A DNA stretch of 64,000 bases from Tenderia sp965602225 (GCA_965602225.1 CBFCYE010000013.1:1-64000); one strand, 5' to 3'. Shown: positions 7,843 through 17,627, counted from the stretch's first letter. Notes: generated from the letters alone by a model not told the origin. A program made the numbers and translations.

Positions 7843-10800
7843 ATGAAAGATCTGCTTAATCTTTTAAAGCAACAAGGCCAAAGTAATGATGAGTTTGATG
7901 CAATTCGTATCGGACTCGCGTCACCAGAGAAAATTAATTCCTGGTCCTTTGGTGAGGTTAAAAAGCCTGAAACCATTAACTATCGCACGTTCAAGCCTGA
8001 GCGTGACGGTCTGTTCTGTGCCAAAATTTTTGGCCCGGTAAAAGACTACGAGTGCTTATGTGGAAAGTACAAACGCTTAAAACATCGCGGCGTAATATGT
8101 GAGAAATGTGGTGTTGAAGTAACGGTTGCCAAGGTTCGTCGTGACCGTATGGCTCACATTGAACTTGCCAGCCCGGTTGCCCACATCTGGTTTTTGAAAT
8201 CGCTGCCTTCTCGCATGGGATTGTTGTTGGATATGACCCTGCGTGATATCGAACGTGTGCTGTATTTCGAAGCCTTTGTTGTTATCGATCCTGGCATGAC
8301 TACCTTGGAAAAAGGCCAGTTGTTGAATGATGAAGGTTATCTCGACGCGATTGAAGAGTATGGTGATGACTTTGATGCTCGCATGGGTGCCGAGGCAATT
8401 CGTGAGCTGCTGATACAAATGAATCTGCAGGCTGAGGTTGCCAGGCTGCGTGAGGAAATTCCAAACACCAACTCTGAGACCAAAATCAAGAAAATGACCA
8501 AACGTCTTAAGTTGATGGAGGCGTTTCTTGATTCGGGTAACAAACCCGAATGGATGGTAATGACGGTGTTGCCAGTTTTGCCACCTGAATTGCGTCCACT
8601 GGTTCCTCTGGATGGTGGTCGTTTTGCGACTTCTGATCTGAACGATCTGTATCGTCGTGTAATTAATCGTAATAATCGTCTCAAGCGTCTGCTAGACCTG
8701 AATGCGCCGGACATTATCGTACGTAACGAAAAGCGTATGCTGCAAGAATCTGTCGATGCGTTGCTTGATAACGGTCGTCGTGGGAAGGCAATCACCGGTA
8801 CTAACAAGCGTCCGCTGAAGTCTCTTGCTGACATGATTAAGGGTAAGCAGGGTCGTTTCCGTCAGAATCTGCTTGGTAAACGTGTTGATTACTCGGGTCG
8901 TTCTGTCATCGTGGTTGGCCCTACCCTAAAGCTTCATCAGTGTGGTTTGCCGAAGAAAATGGCGCTTGAGCTGTTTAAGCCGTTTATTTTCAGTAAGCTG
9001 GAATTGCGCGGCCTGGCAACAACAATCAAGGCTGCCAAAAAGCTGGTTGAACGTGAAGGCTCTGAGGTTTGGGATATTCTCGAAGATGTAATTCGTGAAC
9101 ACCCGGTTATGTTGAATCGCGCACCAACACTGCATCGTCTTGGTATTCAGGCGTTTGAGCCTGTACTGATCGAAGGTAAGGCTATTCAGTTACATCCGCT
9201 GGTTTGTACTGCCTATAATGCTGACTTTGACGGTGACCAAATGGCCGTTCATGTACCGTTGTCGTTGGAAGCGCAGATTGAAGCGCGTGCACTGATGATG
9301 GCAACCAATAATGTTTTGTCGCCTGCTAATGGTGAGCCGATCATCGTGCCATCTCAGGACGTTATCTTGGGTCTGTATTACATGACCCGCGAGCGTATCA
9401 ATGCCAAGGGTGAAGGCATGGCCTTCTCTGGTTTGGCTGAGCTGCGTCGTGCATGGGAAACCAAAGCCGCCAATATCCACGCCAAGGTTAAAGTTCGCAT
9501 CAAAGAAGATGTGCTTAATACTGAAAGCGGCGAAATTAACACGGCGATTAAGATTGTTGATACCACGGTTGGTCGTGCTTTGTTAGCCGAGTTGTTGCCA
9601 AAAGGGCTGCCGTTTGAGTTGTTTAATCAAACCATGACCAAAAAGGCAATTTCAGGTCTGATCAATACTTGTTATCGTCGTCTGGGCCTTAAGGCAACAG
9701 TTATCTTTGCTGATCAGCTGATGTATACCGGTTTCAGTTTTTCAACCAAGTCGGGCATCTCTATTGGTGTCAACGACATGGTTGTTCCTGATGAGAAGCA
9801 AGCGATCATTGGTGCGGCGGCTGCTGAGGTTAAGGAAATTGAGAATCAGTATATTTCTGGTCTGGTAACCAATGGCGAACGCTACAACAAAGTAGTTGAT
9901 ATTTGGTCTCATACCAATGACCGCGTTGCTAAGGCAATGATGGATATGCTGGGTAGTGATCTGGTTATTGATAAAGACGGCAATGAAGTTAAGCAGGACT
10001 CGTTTAACTCAATCTATATGATGGCTGACTCTGGTGCTCGTGGTAGTGCTGCGCAGATTCGACAGTTGGCCGGGATGCGTGGTCTGATGGCCAAGCCGGA
10101 TGGCTCAATCATCGAGACACCGATTACCGCAAACTTCCGTGAAGGTTTGAATGTACTGCAGTACTTTATCTCGACACATGGTGCGCGTAAGGGCCTTGCT
10201 GATACAGCCTTGAAAACTGCTAACTCAGGTTATCTGACGCGTCGTTTGGTTGATGTGGCACAAGATCTGGTGGTTACTGAAGATGATTGTGGTACTGCCA
10301 ATGGTCTGTTGATGATGCCGTTGATCGAGGGTGGCGATGTTGTTGAGCCACTGCGCGAGCGTGTACTGGGTCGTGTTGTGATTGGGGATGTTTGTCATCC
10401 AGGCACTGAAAAAGTTCTGGTTACGGCTGGAACTCTACTTGATGAGCGCATGGTTGATGAGCTTGAAGAGGCGAGTGTTGACCAGGTGATGGTACGTTCA
10501 CCTATTACCTGTGATACGCGCTACGGTATTTGTGCTGCTTGTTACGGTCGTGATTTGGCTCGTGGTCATCAGGTTAATTCTGGCGAGGCTGTCGGTGTTA
10601 TTGCTGCCCAGTCAATTGGTGAGCCGGGTACTCAGCTTACCATGCGTACTTTCCATATCGGTGGTGCGGCTTCTCGATCAGCTTCAGAAAATAATGTTGA
10701 AGTGAAATCTGCCGGTACTGTGCGTATGCATAATATCAAGCTGGTGAAGCATGCTGATGGCCATAATGTTGCTATTTCGCGCTCTGGTGAGTTGATTGTT

Positions 10801-12048
10801 GTCGACGAGCACGGTCGTGATCGTGAGCGTTATAAGATTCCATATGGTGCGGTTTTGTCTGCTGATGATGGCGATGCAATCACTGCGGGTCAGATAGTAG
10901 CTACCTGGGATCCGCATACCCATCCGGTTATTACCGAGGTTGCCGGTCAAATCAAGTTCAGTGACTTTGTCGAAAATGTCAGTATGCAGCGTACGACGGA
11001 TGACATTACTGGTTTGACCAGTTTGGTGATCACCGATCCTAAGGCTCGCGGAACCGCTGGTAAAGATTTGAAACCGATGGTTAAGCTGGTTGATCTCAAT
11101 GGTGATGATCTGTGTATTGCTGGCACTGATATTCCTGCTATGTACTTCTTGCCAGGCGGTGCGATTGTTGGAATGGAAGATGGTTCAGAGGTTGGTGTTG
11201 GTGATGTACTTGCACGTATCCCGCAGGCATCATCTAAGACGCGTGATATTACTGGTGGTCTACCACGTGTTGCTGACTTGTTTGAAGCCCGTAAGCCGAA
11301 GGATCCGGCCATTATGGCTGAGGCGACTGGTACGGTTGGTTTTGGTAAAGAGACCAAAGGTAAGCGTCGTCTGGTCATTACCGACAAAGATGGCGAGCGT
11401 AATGAGGAGCTGATTCCAAAGTGGCGTCATATCACTGTGTTTGAAGGTGAGCATGTTGAACGTGGTGAGGTTGTGGTTGATGGTGCGCCAACACCACACG
11501 ATATTCTTCGTTTGAAGGGTATTTCTACGCTGGCTAACTACATCGTCAATGAGGTGCAGGAGGTTTATCGTCTGCAGGGCGTTAAGATCAATGACAAACA
11601 TATAGAGGTTATTGTTCGTCAGATGCTGCGCAAGGTTGATATTACCAATGGTGGGGATAGTAAATTCCTTAAGGGTGAGCAGCTGGAGCGTTCGCGCGTC
11701 ATGGATGAGAATGACAGGCTCGTAGCTGCGGGTAAGGTACCATCGACCTTTGATCCTGTATTGCTGGGTATTACCAAGGCTTCTTTGGCGACTGAATCAT
11801 TTATTTCAGCAGCGTCATTCCAGGAGACTACACGTGTTCTGACCGAGGCCGCAGTTCAAGGCAAGATAGACAGTCTGCATGGCCTTAAGGAAAATGTAAT
11901 CGTTGGTCGATTGATTCCTGCGGGTACCGGTCTTGCTTATCATGCTGAGCGTCGTCGTAGACGTGAAGAGGCTGATGCCGCAGTGGCAGCGCTTGAAAAA
12001 GCACCGACTGCCAGCGAAGTTGAAGAGGCATTAAGTAAGGCATTGTAA
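7843..12048 (+). CDS. rpoC: DNA-directed RNA polymerase subunit beta'
   Basis: Beta' subunit, 1401 residues (E. coli 1407), carrying the catalytic Mg-binding motif NADFDGDQMAVH near residue 460. The N-terminal zinc ribbon is CLCGKYKRLKHRGVICEKCG (about 71-90), and the second zinc site includes CDTRYGICAACYGRDLARG near 890. The trigger-loop region has GEPGTQLTMRTFHIGG near 930. The gene ends shortly before a hairpin and then the promoter of the rpsL run, so the rpoBC unit closes here while the str operon starts anew. Confidence 0.99.
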   Translation: MKDLLNLLKQQGQSNDEFDAIRIGLASPEKINSWSFGEVKKPETINYRTFKPERDGLFCAKIFGPVKDYECLCGKYKRLKHRGVICEKCGVEVTVAKVRRDRMAHIELASPVAHIWFLKSLPSRMGLLLDMTLRDIERVLYFEAFVVIDPGMTTLEKGQLLNDEGYLDAIEEYGDDFDARMGAEAIRELLIQMNLQAEVARLREEIPNTNSETKIKKMTKRLKLMEAFLDSGNKPEWMVMTVLPVLPPELRPLVPLDGGRFATSDLNDLYRRVINRNNRLKRLLDLNAPDIIVRNEKRMLQESVDALLDNGRRGKAITGTNKRPLKSLADMIKGKQGRFRQNLLGKRVDYSGRSVIVVGPTLKLHQCGLPKKMALELFKPFIFSKLELRGLATTIKAAKKLVEREGSEVWDILEDVIREHPVMLNRAPTLHRLGIQAFEPVLIEGKAIQLHPLVCTAYNADFDGDQMAVHVPLSLEAQIEARALMMATNNVLSPANGEPIIVPSQDVILGLYYMTRERINAKGEGMAFSGLAELRRAWETKAANIHAKVKVRIKEDVLNTESGEINTAIKIVDTTVGRALLAELLPKGLPFELFNQTMTKKAISGLINTCYRRLGLKATVIFADQLMYTGFSFSTKSGISIGVNDMVVPDEKQAIIGAAAAEVKEIENQYISGLVTNGERYNKVVDIWSHTNDRVAKAMMDMLGSDLVIDKDGNEVKQDSFNSIYMMADSGARGSAAQIRQLAGMRGLMAKPDGSIIETPITANFREGLNVLQYFISTHGARKGLADTALKTANSGYLTRRLVDVAQDLVVTEDDCGTANGLLMMPLIEGGDVVEPLRERVLGRVVIGDVCHPGTEKVLVTAGTLLDERMVDELEEASVDQVMVRSPITCDTRYGICAACYGRDLARGHQVNSGEAVGVIAAQSIGEPGTQLTMRTFHIGGAASRSASENNVEVKSAGTVRMHNIKLVKHADGHNVAISRSGELIVVDEHGRDRERYKIPYGAVLSADDGDAITAGQIVATWDPHTHPVITEVAGQIKFSDFVENVSMQRTTDDITGLTSLVITDPKARGTAGKDLKPMVKLVDLNGDDLCIAGTDIPAMYFLPGGAIVGMEDGSEVGVGDVLARIPQASSKTRDITGGLPRVADLFEARKPKDPAIMAEATGTVGFGKETKGKRRLVITDKDGERNEELIPKWRHITVFEGEHVERGEVVVDGAPTPHDILRLKGISTLANYIVNEVQEVYRLQGVKINDKHIEVIVRQMLRKVDITNGGDSKFLKGEQLERSRVMDENDRLVAAGKVPSTFDPVLLGITKASLATESFISAASFQETTRVLTEAAVQGKIDSLHGLKENVIVGRLIPAGTGLAYHAERRRRREEADAAVAALEKAPTASEVEEALSKAL

Positions 12049-12073
12049 TTCCCTGTTGTTTCAACAGGTTGAG

Positions 12074-12107
12074 CGATGCCGGCAATTATGTCGGCATCGT
12101 CTCTGTT
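12074..12107 (+). terminator. Hairpin after rpoC, probable terminator
   Basis: CGATGCCG (12074-12081) pairs perfectly with CGGCATCG (12092-12099) around a 10-nt loop, 25 nt after the rpoC stop. Only a short mixed tract (TCTCTGTT) follows, so termination may be partial. Its place between rpoC and the rpsL promoter supports a terminator role. Confidence 0.6.
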
Positions 12108-12135
12108 AATAGGTGGGGCTGGGTGAAGATCGTGC

Positions 12136-12164
12136 TTGACAGTTGGCTTGTAGATCTCTAAAAT
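12136..12164 (+). promoter_or_regulatory. Sigma70-type promoter of the rpsL (str) operon
   Basis: A consensus -35 box TTGACA (12136-12141) and a -10 box TAAAAT (12159-12164) are separated by exactly 17 bp. The next gene downstream is rpsL, starting 148 nt past the -10, so a leader of roughly 140 nt is expected. This is the best promoter I can see in the first 30 kb. The boxes are seen; activity is inferred. Confidence 0.8.
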
Positions 12165-12311
12165 TCCGGCTTCATAATTGTAGGGTCCATCTGTACCGGG
12201 CTCATTAAATTGCTAAGTTAATGATTTTTGACTATTTGTTGTCCGTTCTGAGTAAGAAACGCGCGACAAGGGTCTTTCATACTTATAGAAATAAGATTTT
12301 AGGTGATCTAA

Positions 12312-12686
12312 ATGGCAACAATTAATCAGTTGGTTAGAAAGCCACGTGCTAGAAACGTAGAAAAGAGCAATGTACCAGCTCTGGAAGCTTGTCCTCAGAA
12401 GCGTGGCGTTTGTACTCGCGTGTATACAACTACGCCTAAGAAGCCTAACTCGGCTTTGCGTAAGGTTGCTCGTGTGCGATTGACCAATGGCATGGAAGTG
12501 ACAAGCTATATCGGTGGTGAAGGTCATAATCTGCAAGAGCATAGTGTGGTTTTGATTCGAGGCGGTCGTGTAAAGGATTTGCCAGGTGTTCGTTACCATA
12601 CGGTTCGCGGAACGCTGGATACTTCTGGAGTTGCTGCGCGTAGGCAGGGTCGCTCTAAGTATGGCGCCAAACGTCCTAAGGGTTAA
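12312..12686 (+). CDS. rpsL: 30S ribosomal protein S12
   Basis: S12 lies at the decoding centre and influences accuracy. It has 124 residues, as in E. coli. The loop TTTPKKPNSALRKVARVRLT and the loop GGRVKDLPGVRYHTVRG are both intact, so the lysines at which streptomycin-resistance changes usually arise are wild type. It is the first gene of the str run, behind the promoter at 12136-12164, and is followed after 34 nt by rpsG. A Shine-Dalgarno-like AGGTG lies about 9 nt before the ATG. Confidence 0.98.
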   Translation: MATINQLVRKPRARNVEKSNVPALEACPQKRGVCTRVYTTTPKKPNSALRKVARVRLTNGMEVTSYIGGEGHNLQEHSVVLIRGGRVKDLPGVRYHTVRGTLDTSGVAARRQGRSKYGAKRPKG

Positions 12687-12720
12687 TTGTTTAGGCTTTA
12701 TAAAAGATTAGGTAATACAG

Positions 12721-13191
12721 ATGCCAAGAAGAAGAGTAGTAGCAAAGCGTGAGATTCTGCCAGACCCTAAGTTTGGAAGTGAAACTCTGGCCAAGTTCGT
12801 GAACATAGTCATGATGAGCGGCAAGAAGTCTATTGCTGAGAAGATTGTTTACGGTGCTTTGGATGTTGTGGCTGAGCGCAGTAGCAAAGATTCATTGGAG
12901 ATGTTTGAAAAAGCACTTGAGAATGTAAGCCCGATGGTTGAGGTTAAGTCGCGTCGTGTTGGTGGTGCAACTTATCAGGTGCCTGTTGAGGTTCGTTCGG
13001 CTCGTCGTGTAGCTTTGGCTATGCGTTGGTTGAGTGATGCGGCTCGTAAGCGCGGCGAAAAATCTATGGGTTTGCGCCTGGCTGGTGAAATTATCGATGC
13101 TGCCGAGAGTCGTGGGTCAGCCGTTAAGAAGCGTGAAGATGTTCATCGTATGGCTGAAGCGAATAAAGCGTTCTCTCATTATCGCTGGTAG
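12721..13191 (+). CDS. rpsG: 30S ribosomal protein S7
   Basis: S7 nucleates assembly of the 30S head by binding the 3' domain of 16S rRNA, and in E. coli it represses the str operon. The protein has 156 residues, starting MPRRRVVAKREILPDPKFGS and ending in the short form typical of many bacteria (KAFSHYRW), lacking the longer tail of some E. coli strains. The rpsL-rpsG gap is 34 nt, shorter than the E. coli gap that holds its S7 site, so the same control is not evident here. Confidence 0.98.
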   Translation: MPRRRVVAKREILPDPKFGSETLAKFVNIVMMSGKKSIAEKIVYGALDVVAERSSKDSLEMFEKALENVSPMVEVKSRRVGGATYQVPVEVRSARRVALAMRWLSDAARKRGEKSMGLRLAGEIIDAAESRGSAVKKREDVHRMAEANKAFSHYRW

Positions 13192-13267
13192 TTTTTAACA
13201 GGTGGCGCCCTAGATGGCGCCATCTGATTTAGTTCTTTTATAATTCGGTTAGTAAGGGAAGCTTTAG

Positions 13268-15361
13268 GTGGCGCGTAAAACACCAATCGAGCGTTATCGT
13301 AATATCGGCATCATGGCTCACATTGATGCTGGCAAGACAACGACGACCGAAAGAATACTGTTTTACACTGGTATCTCACACAAGATTGGTGAGGTGCATG
13401 ATGGTGCCGCCACTATGGACTGGATGGAGCAGGAGCAGGAGCGAGGTATTACTATTACCTCTGCGGCGACTACTTGCTTCTGGTTTGGAATGGATAAGCA
13501 GTTCCCTGAACACCGAATTAACATCATTGACACCCCTGGCCACGTGGACTTTACGATTGAAGTAGAGCGATCGTTGCGTGTGCTGGACGGTGCTTGTGCT
13601 GTTTTTTGTGCGGTTGGTGGTGTTCAGCCACAGTCCGAAACCGTATGGCGTCAAGCCACTAAATATCAAGTCCCACGCATGGCGTTCATTAATAAGATGG
13701 ATCGTCAAGGTGCGGATTTTTTTCGTGTAGTAACCCAGATAGAAGAACGTCTCTGTTGTAGCCCTGTTCCGGTTGTAATTCCTATTGGTGCTGAAGAGGG
13801 TTTTGAGGGTGTTGTTGATCTGGTGCGAATGAAGGCAATTTATTGGAGTGAGGCTGACATGGGTGCAAGCTATGTAGCTAGTGAAATTCCTGCTGAATTG
13901 TTAGAGTTGGCGCGAAAATGTCGCGAAAAAATGATTGAAGCTGCGGCCGAGGCTTCTGATGAATTGATGGAGAAATACCTTGAAGGAGGTGATTTGTCCG
14001 AGAGTGAGATTCATCAGGGTTTGCGGATACGTACTATTAGTAATGAGATTATTCCAACGCTCTGCGGTAGCGCCTTTAAAAATAAGGGTGTGCAGGCGAT
14101 GTTGGACGCTGTTGTTAATTATATGCCGTCCCCTGTAGATGTTCCTGCGATTATGGGGGTGGACGAGGTTGGTGTTGAGGCTGAGCGTCATAGTGATGAT
14201 GCTGAGCCATTCGCGGCGCTTGCTTTTAAGATTGCGACAGACCCGTTTGTTGGCACGCTAACCTTTTTGCGTTGCTATTCGGGTGTCGTCAAGATTGGTG
14301 ATACTGTCTTTAATCCTGTTAAAGGGAAAAAAGAGCGGATTGGTCGTCTTGTGCAGATGCACGCCAATAGTCGCGAAGAAATAAAAATGGTGTTTGCAGG
14401 TGATATTGCTGCTGTTGTGGGATTGAAAGACGTAACAACTGGTGATACACTTTGCGCCCCCTCAGATATAATAGCTCTGGAGCGGATGGATTTTCCAGAG
14501 CCAGTGATATCTGTAGCGATCGAGCCTAAGACGCAGGGTGATTACGAAAAGATAGGTTTAGCGTTGAGTAAATTGGCGCAGGAAGATCCTTCTTTTCGTG
14601 TTCGTACCGATGAAGAGTCGGGTCAGATGATTATCTCTGGTATGGGTGAGCTTCACCTTGAGATTATTATTGATCGTCTTCTGCGTGAATTTAAGGTTGG
14701 CGCCAATGTGGGCGCGCCTCAGGTTGCATACCGTGAAACGATACGCGGCAGCATTGAGGTGGAAGGTAAGTTTATTCGTCAGTCGGGTGGGCGCGGCCAG
14801 TATGGTCATGTGTGGCTCCGGTTGGAGGCTCGTGAACGAGGTGCGGGCTATCTATTTGAAGATGCGATTGTTGGCGGGTCTGTACCACGCGAATATATCT
14901 CTTCGGTAGATAAGGGTATACAGGAGACCATGGTCAGCGGAGTCATGGCGGGGTACCCGGTAGTGGACGTCAAGGTGACTTTGTTCGATGGGTCTTATCA
15001 TGATGTTGACTCTAACGAAAATGCGTTTAAAATTGCCGGCTCGATTGGCTTTAGGCAAGGTTTTATGGGTTCTAATCCTGTCCTGCTTGAACCTTTGATG
15101 AAGGTTGAGGTGGAGACGCCAGAAGAGTATATGGGTGACGTGATTGGCGATCTTAATCGCCGCCGTGGCCTGGTTCTGGGGATGGATGATTCGCTGGTGG
15201 GTAAGCTGGTTACAGCTGAGTTGCCGCTAGCAGAGATGTTTGGTTATGCCACGTCGTTGCGCTCAATGTCCCAGGGGCGTGCGACTTATAGTATGGAATT
15301 TGAGAAGTATGCTGAAACACCTTCAAAGATCGCCGATGTGGTGATGATGAAGTCGGCATAA
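13268..15361 (+). CDS. fusA: Elongation factor G
   Basis: The translocation GTPase. The 697 residues (E. coli 704) start at GTG 13268 with ARKTPIERYRNIGIMAHIDA, followed by GKTTTTERILF (P loop), RGITITSAATT (switch I), DTPGHVDF (G3) and NKMD (G4); domains II-V are complete. Codon use is odd for a gene of this expression class: AGA, AGG, several CGA and CGG arginines, ATA isoleucines and GGG glycines occur, unlike the tuf gene next to it. The C-terminal half (VVDVKVTLFDGSYHDVDSNE, EEYMGDVIGDLNRRRG) departs from the enteric version. Acquisition from another lineage is possible. It lies between rpsG and tuf as in most str operons. Confidence 0.96.
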   Translation: MARKTPIERYRNIGIMAHIDAGKTTTTERILFYTGISHKIGEVHDGAATMDWMEQEQERGITITSAATTCFWFGMDKQFPEHRINIIDTPGHVDFTIEVERSLRVLDGACAVFCAVGGVQPQSETVWRQATKYQVPRMAFINKMDRQGADFFRVVTQIEERLCCSPVPVVIPIGAEEGFEGVVDLVRMKAIYWSEADMGASYVASEIPAELLELARKCREKMIEAAAEASDELMEKYLEGGDLSESEIHQGLRIRTISNEIIPTLCGSAFKNKGVQAMLDAVVNYMPSPVDVPAIMGVDEVGVEAERHSDDAEPFAALAFKIATDPFVGTLTFLRCYSGVVKIGDTVFNPVKGKKERIGRLVQMHANSREEIKMVFAGDIAAVVGLKDVTTGDTLCAPSDIIALERMDFPEPVISVAIEPKTQGDYEKIGLALSKLAQEDPSFRVRTDEESGQMIISGMGELHLEIIIDRLLREFKVGANVGAPQVAYRETIRGSIEVEGKFIRQSGGRGQYGHVWLRLEARERGAGYLFEDAIVGGSVPREYISSVDKGIQETMVSGVMAGYPVVDVKVTLFDGSYHDVDSNENAFKIAGSIGFRQGFMGSNPVLLEPLMKVEVETPEEYMGDVIGDLNRRRGLVLGMDDSLVGKLVTAELPLAEMFGYATSLRSMSQGRATYSMEFEKYAETPSKIADVVMMKSA

Positions 15362-15400
15362 CAGATAGTTAAATGAGTTTTAATAGAGAGGGTTTAAGTC

Positions 15401-16591
15401 GTGTCCAAAGAAAAGTTTGAACGTAATAAGCCGCACGTAAACGTGGGCACTATTGGTCACGTTGACCATGGTAAAACGACACTGACAGCGGCATTGACCG
15501 TGACGCAGGCGAAGAAATATGGTGGTGACGTAAAAGGTTACGATCAGATCGATTCAGCGCCAGAAGAACGCGCTCGTGGTATCACCATCTCAACTGCTCA
15601 TGTTGAGTATGAATCAGATACTCGTCACTACGCTCACGTAGATTGTCCAGGACATGCTGATTATGTAAAGAACATGATCACTGGTGCGGCACAGATGGAT
15701 GGCGCGATACTGGTATGTTCAGCAGCTGATGGCCCGATGCCTCAGACTCGCGAGCACATCTTGTTGGCCCGTCAGGTTGGCGTACCTTACCTGGTTGTCT
15801 TCCTGAATAAGGCAGACATGGTAGATGATGAAGAGCTGCTTGAGCTGGTTGAAATGGAAGTGCGCGAACTGCTCTCTTCTTATGACTTTCCAGGCGACGA
15901 CACGCCAGTAATCATCGGTTCAGCGCTGAAAGCGCTTGAAGGTGATACTAGCCCAATTGGTACTCCGGCTATCGACAAGCTGATCGAAGCTTTGGATACA
16001 TATATTCCAATGCCAGAACGTGCCATTGATGGTGACTTCCTGATGCCTGTTGAAGATGTGTTCTCAATCTCAGGTCGCGGAACAGTAGTTACCGGTCGTA
16101 TCGAACGTGGTGTGGTTAAAGTCGGCGAAGAAATTGAAATCGTAGGCATTAAAGACACTGTCAAGACCACTTGTACTGGTGTTGAAATGTTCCGCAAGCT
16201 ACTGGATCAGGGTGAAGCGGGTGATAATGTCGGCGTACTGCTGCGTGGCACCAAGCGTGAAGATGTTGAGCGTGGCCAGGTATTGTGTAAGCCAGGTTCA
16301 ATCAAGCCACACACCAAGTTCGAGGCAGAAGTGTACGTGTTGGGCAAAGATGAAGGTGGTCGTCACACACCATTTTTCAACGGCTATCGTCCACAGTTCT
16401 TCTTTCGTACCACTGACGTAACTGGCGCATGTGATCTGCCAGAAGGTGTTGAAATGGTTATGCCTGGTGACAATGTTGCCATGACAGTTAGCCTGATCGC
16501 ACCGGTTGCGATGGAAGAAGGTCTGCGTTTCGCGATTCGCGAAGGTGGTCGTACTGTTGGTGCGGGTGTTGTTGCTAAGGTTGTTGAGTAA
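15401..16591 (+). CDS. tuf: Elongation factor Tu (complete copy)
   Basis: GTPase that carries aminoacyl-tRNA to the A site. The 396 residues start at GTG 15401 (SKEKFERNKPHVNVGTIGHV), with P loop GHVDHGKT, DCPGHADY and NKAD motifs all intact. Arginine codons are almost only CGT/CGC, as expected for one of the most abundant proteins. Its last 68 bases are nearly identical to the tuf fragment at 1-68. The gene is 39 nt after fusA and only 5 nt before rpsJ, which links the str and S10 gene sets. Confidence 0.99.
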   Translation: MSKEKFERNKPHVNVGTIGHVDHGKTTLTAALTVTQAKKYGGDVKGYDQIDSAPEERARGITISTAHVEYESDTRHYAHVDCPGHADYVKNMITGAAQMDGAILVCSAADGPMPQTREHILLARQVGVPYLVVFLNKADMVDDEELLELVEMEVRELLSSYDFPGDDTPVIIGSALKALEGDTSPIGTPAIDKLIEALDTYIPMPERAIDGDFLMPVEDVFSISGRGTVVTGRIERGVVKVGEEIEIVGIKDTVKTTCTGVEMFRKLLDQGEAGDNVGVLLRGTKREDVERGQVLCKPGSIKPHTKFEAEVYVLGKDEGGRHTPFFNGYRPQFFFRTTDVTGACDLPEGVEMVMPGDNVAMTVSLIAPVAMEEGLRFAIREGGRTVGAGVVAKVVE

Positions 16592-16596
16592 AATAT

Positions 16597-16911
16597 ATGA
16601 GTGCGAATCAGAAAATACGTATCCGTTTGAAAGCGTTTGATTATCGTTTGATTGATCAATCTGCACGCGAAATTGTTGAAACAGCCAAGCGTACTGGTGC
16701 TCAGGTAAAAGGTCCGATTCCTTTGCCTACCAAAAAAGAGCGTTTTACTGTGTTGATTTCACCGCACGTAAATAAGGATGCTCGTGACCAATACGAAATT
16801 CGTACACATAAGCGTTTGATGGATATCGTAGATCCTACTGATAAAACTGTTGATGCGTTAATGAAGTTGGATTTGGCTGCTGGCGTTGACGTCCAGATTA
16901 AATTGACATAA
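16597..16911 (+). CDS. rpsJ: 30S ribosomal protein S10 (NusE)
   Basis: S10 is a 30S head protein and, as NusE, a partner of NusB and NusG in antitermination. It has 104 residues, one more than in E. coli, with the usual core IRIRLKAFDYRLIDQSAREIV and the loop RFTVLISPHVNKDARDQYEI. In E. coli this gene begins the S10 operon behind a long leader at which L4 acts; here only 5 nt separate it from tuf, so that leader is absent and expression must depend on the upstream transcript. No clear Shine-Dalgarno apart from GAG near the tuf stop. Confidence 0.98.
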   Translation: MSANQKIRIRLKAFDYRLIDQSAREIVETAKRTGAQVKGPIPLPTKKERFTVLISPHVNKDARDQYEIRTHKRLMDIVDPTDKTVDALMKLDLAAGVDVQIKLT

Positions 16912-16970
16912 AGGGTTTTAGCGTGCGGCACTATGCCGCCGTTGATAGCTGAGAAGCTAGGAGTTTGAAA

Positions 16971-17615
16971 ATGGCGATTGCTGTTGTAGGTCGTAAAGTT
17001 GGAATGACACGTGTCTTTACTGATGCTGGTGACTCAATTCCGGTGACTGTGGTTGAAGTTGATCCTAATCGTGTTACTCAGGTGCGTGATTTAGAGCGTG
17101 ATGGTTATCGTGCTTATCAGGTAACTTCGGGTTCGCGCAAAGCGAGTCGTGTTACTAAGCCTGCGGCAGGCCACTATGCCAAAGCTGGTGTTGAGGCTGG
17201 TCGCGGTTTGTGGGAGTTTCGCCTTGCTGACGGTGAGGGTGAAGAGATTGCTGTAGGTAATGAAATTAAGGTTGATGTCTTTGAGGTTGGCCAGAAGGTT
17301 GATGTTGCAGGCAAGAGCATTGGTAAGGGCTTTCAAGGTGTAATCAAGCGCTACAATTTCGCCATGCAGGATGCTACTCATGGTAACTCGCTGTCTCATC
17401 GTGCGCCGGGTTCGATTGGTCATTGTCAGACTCCGGGTCGCGTATTCAAAGGTAAGAAAATGTCTGGTCATATGGGTGCAGCCCAAACAACCACGCAGAA
17501 TCTTGAAATTGTCCGTGTTGATGCAGAACGCAATCTGCTCTTAATCAGGGGTGCGGTTCCTGGTGCTAAAGGCGGTGATGTTGTGATTCGTCCGTCTGTT
17601 AAAGCGCGTTCGTAA
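16971..17615 (+). CDS. rplC: 50S ribosomal protein L3
   Basis: L3 is an early-assembly 23S rRNA-binding protein that reaches the peptidyl-transferase centre. It has 214 residues (E. coli 209), with the conserved tip KGFQGVIKRYNF and GRVFKGKKMSGHMG. ATG 16971 (MAIAVVGRKVGMTRVF) is chosen because AGGAG at 16959-16963 is 7 nt upstream; a TTG two codons earlier would lie too close to it. A small GCGGCA/TGCCGC hairpin (16925-16939) sits in the 59-nt rpsJ-rplC gap. Confidence 0.98.
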   Translation: MAIAVVGRKVGMTRVFTDAGDSIPVTVVEVDPNRVTQVRDLERDGYRAYQVTSGSRKASRVTKPAAGHYAKAGVEAGRGLWEFRLADGEGEEIAVGNEIKVDVFEVGQKVDVAGKSIGKGFQGVIKRYNFAMQDATHGNSLSHRAPGSIGHCQTPGRVFKGKKMSGHMGAAQTTTQNLEIVRVDAERNLLLIRGAVPGAKGGDVVIRPSVKARS

Positions 17616-17627
17616 GGAGTTGGGTAA

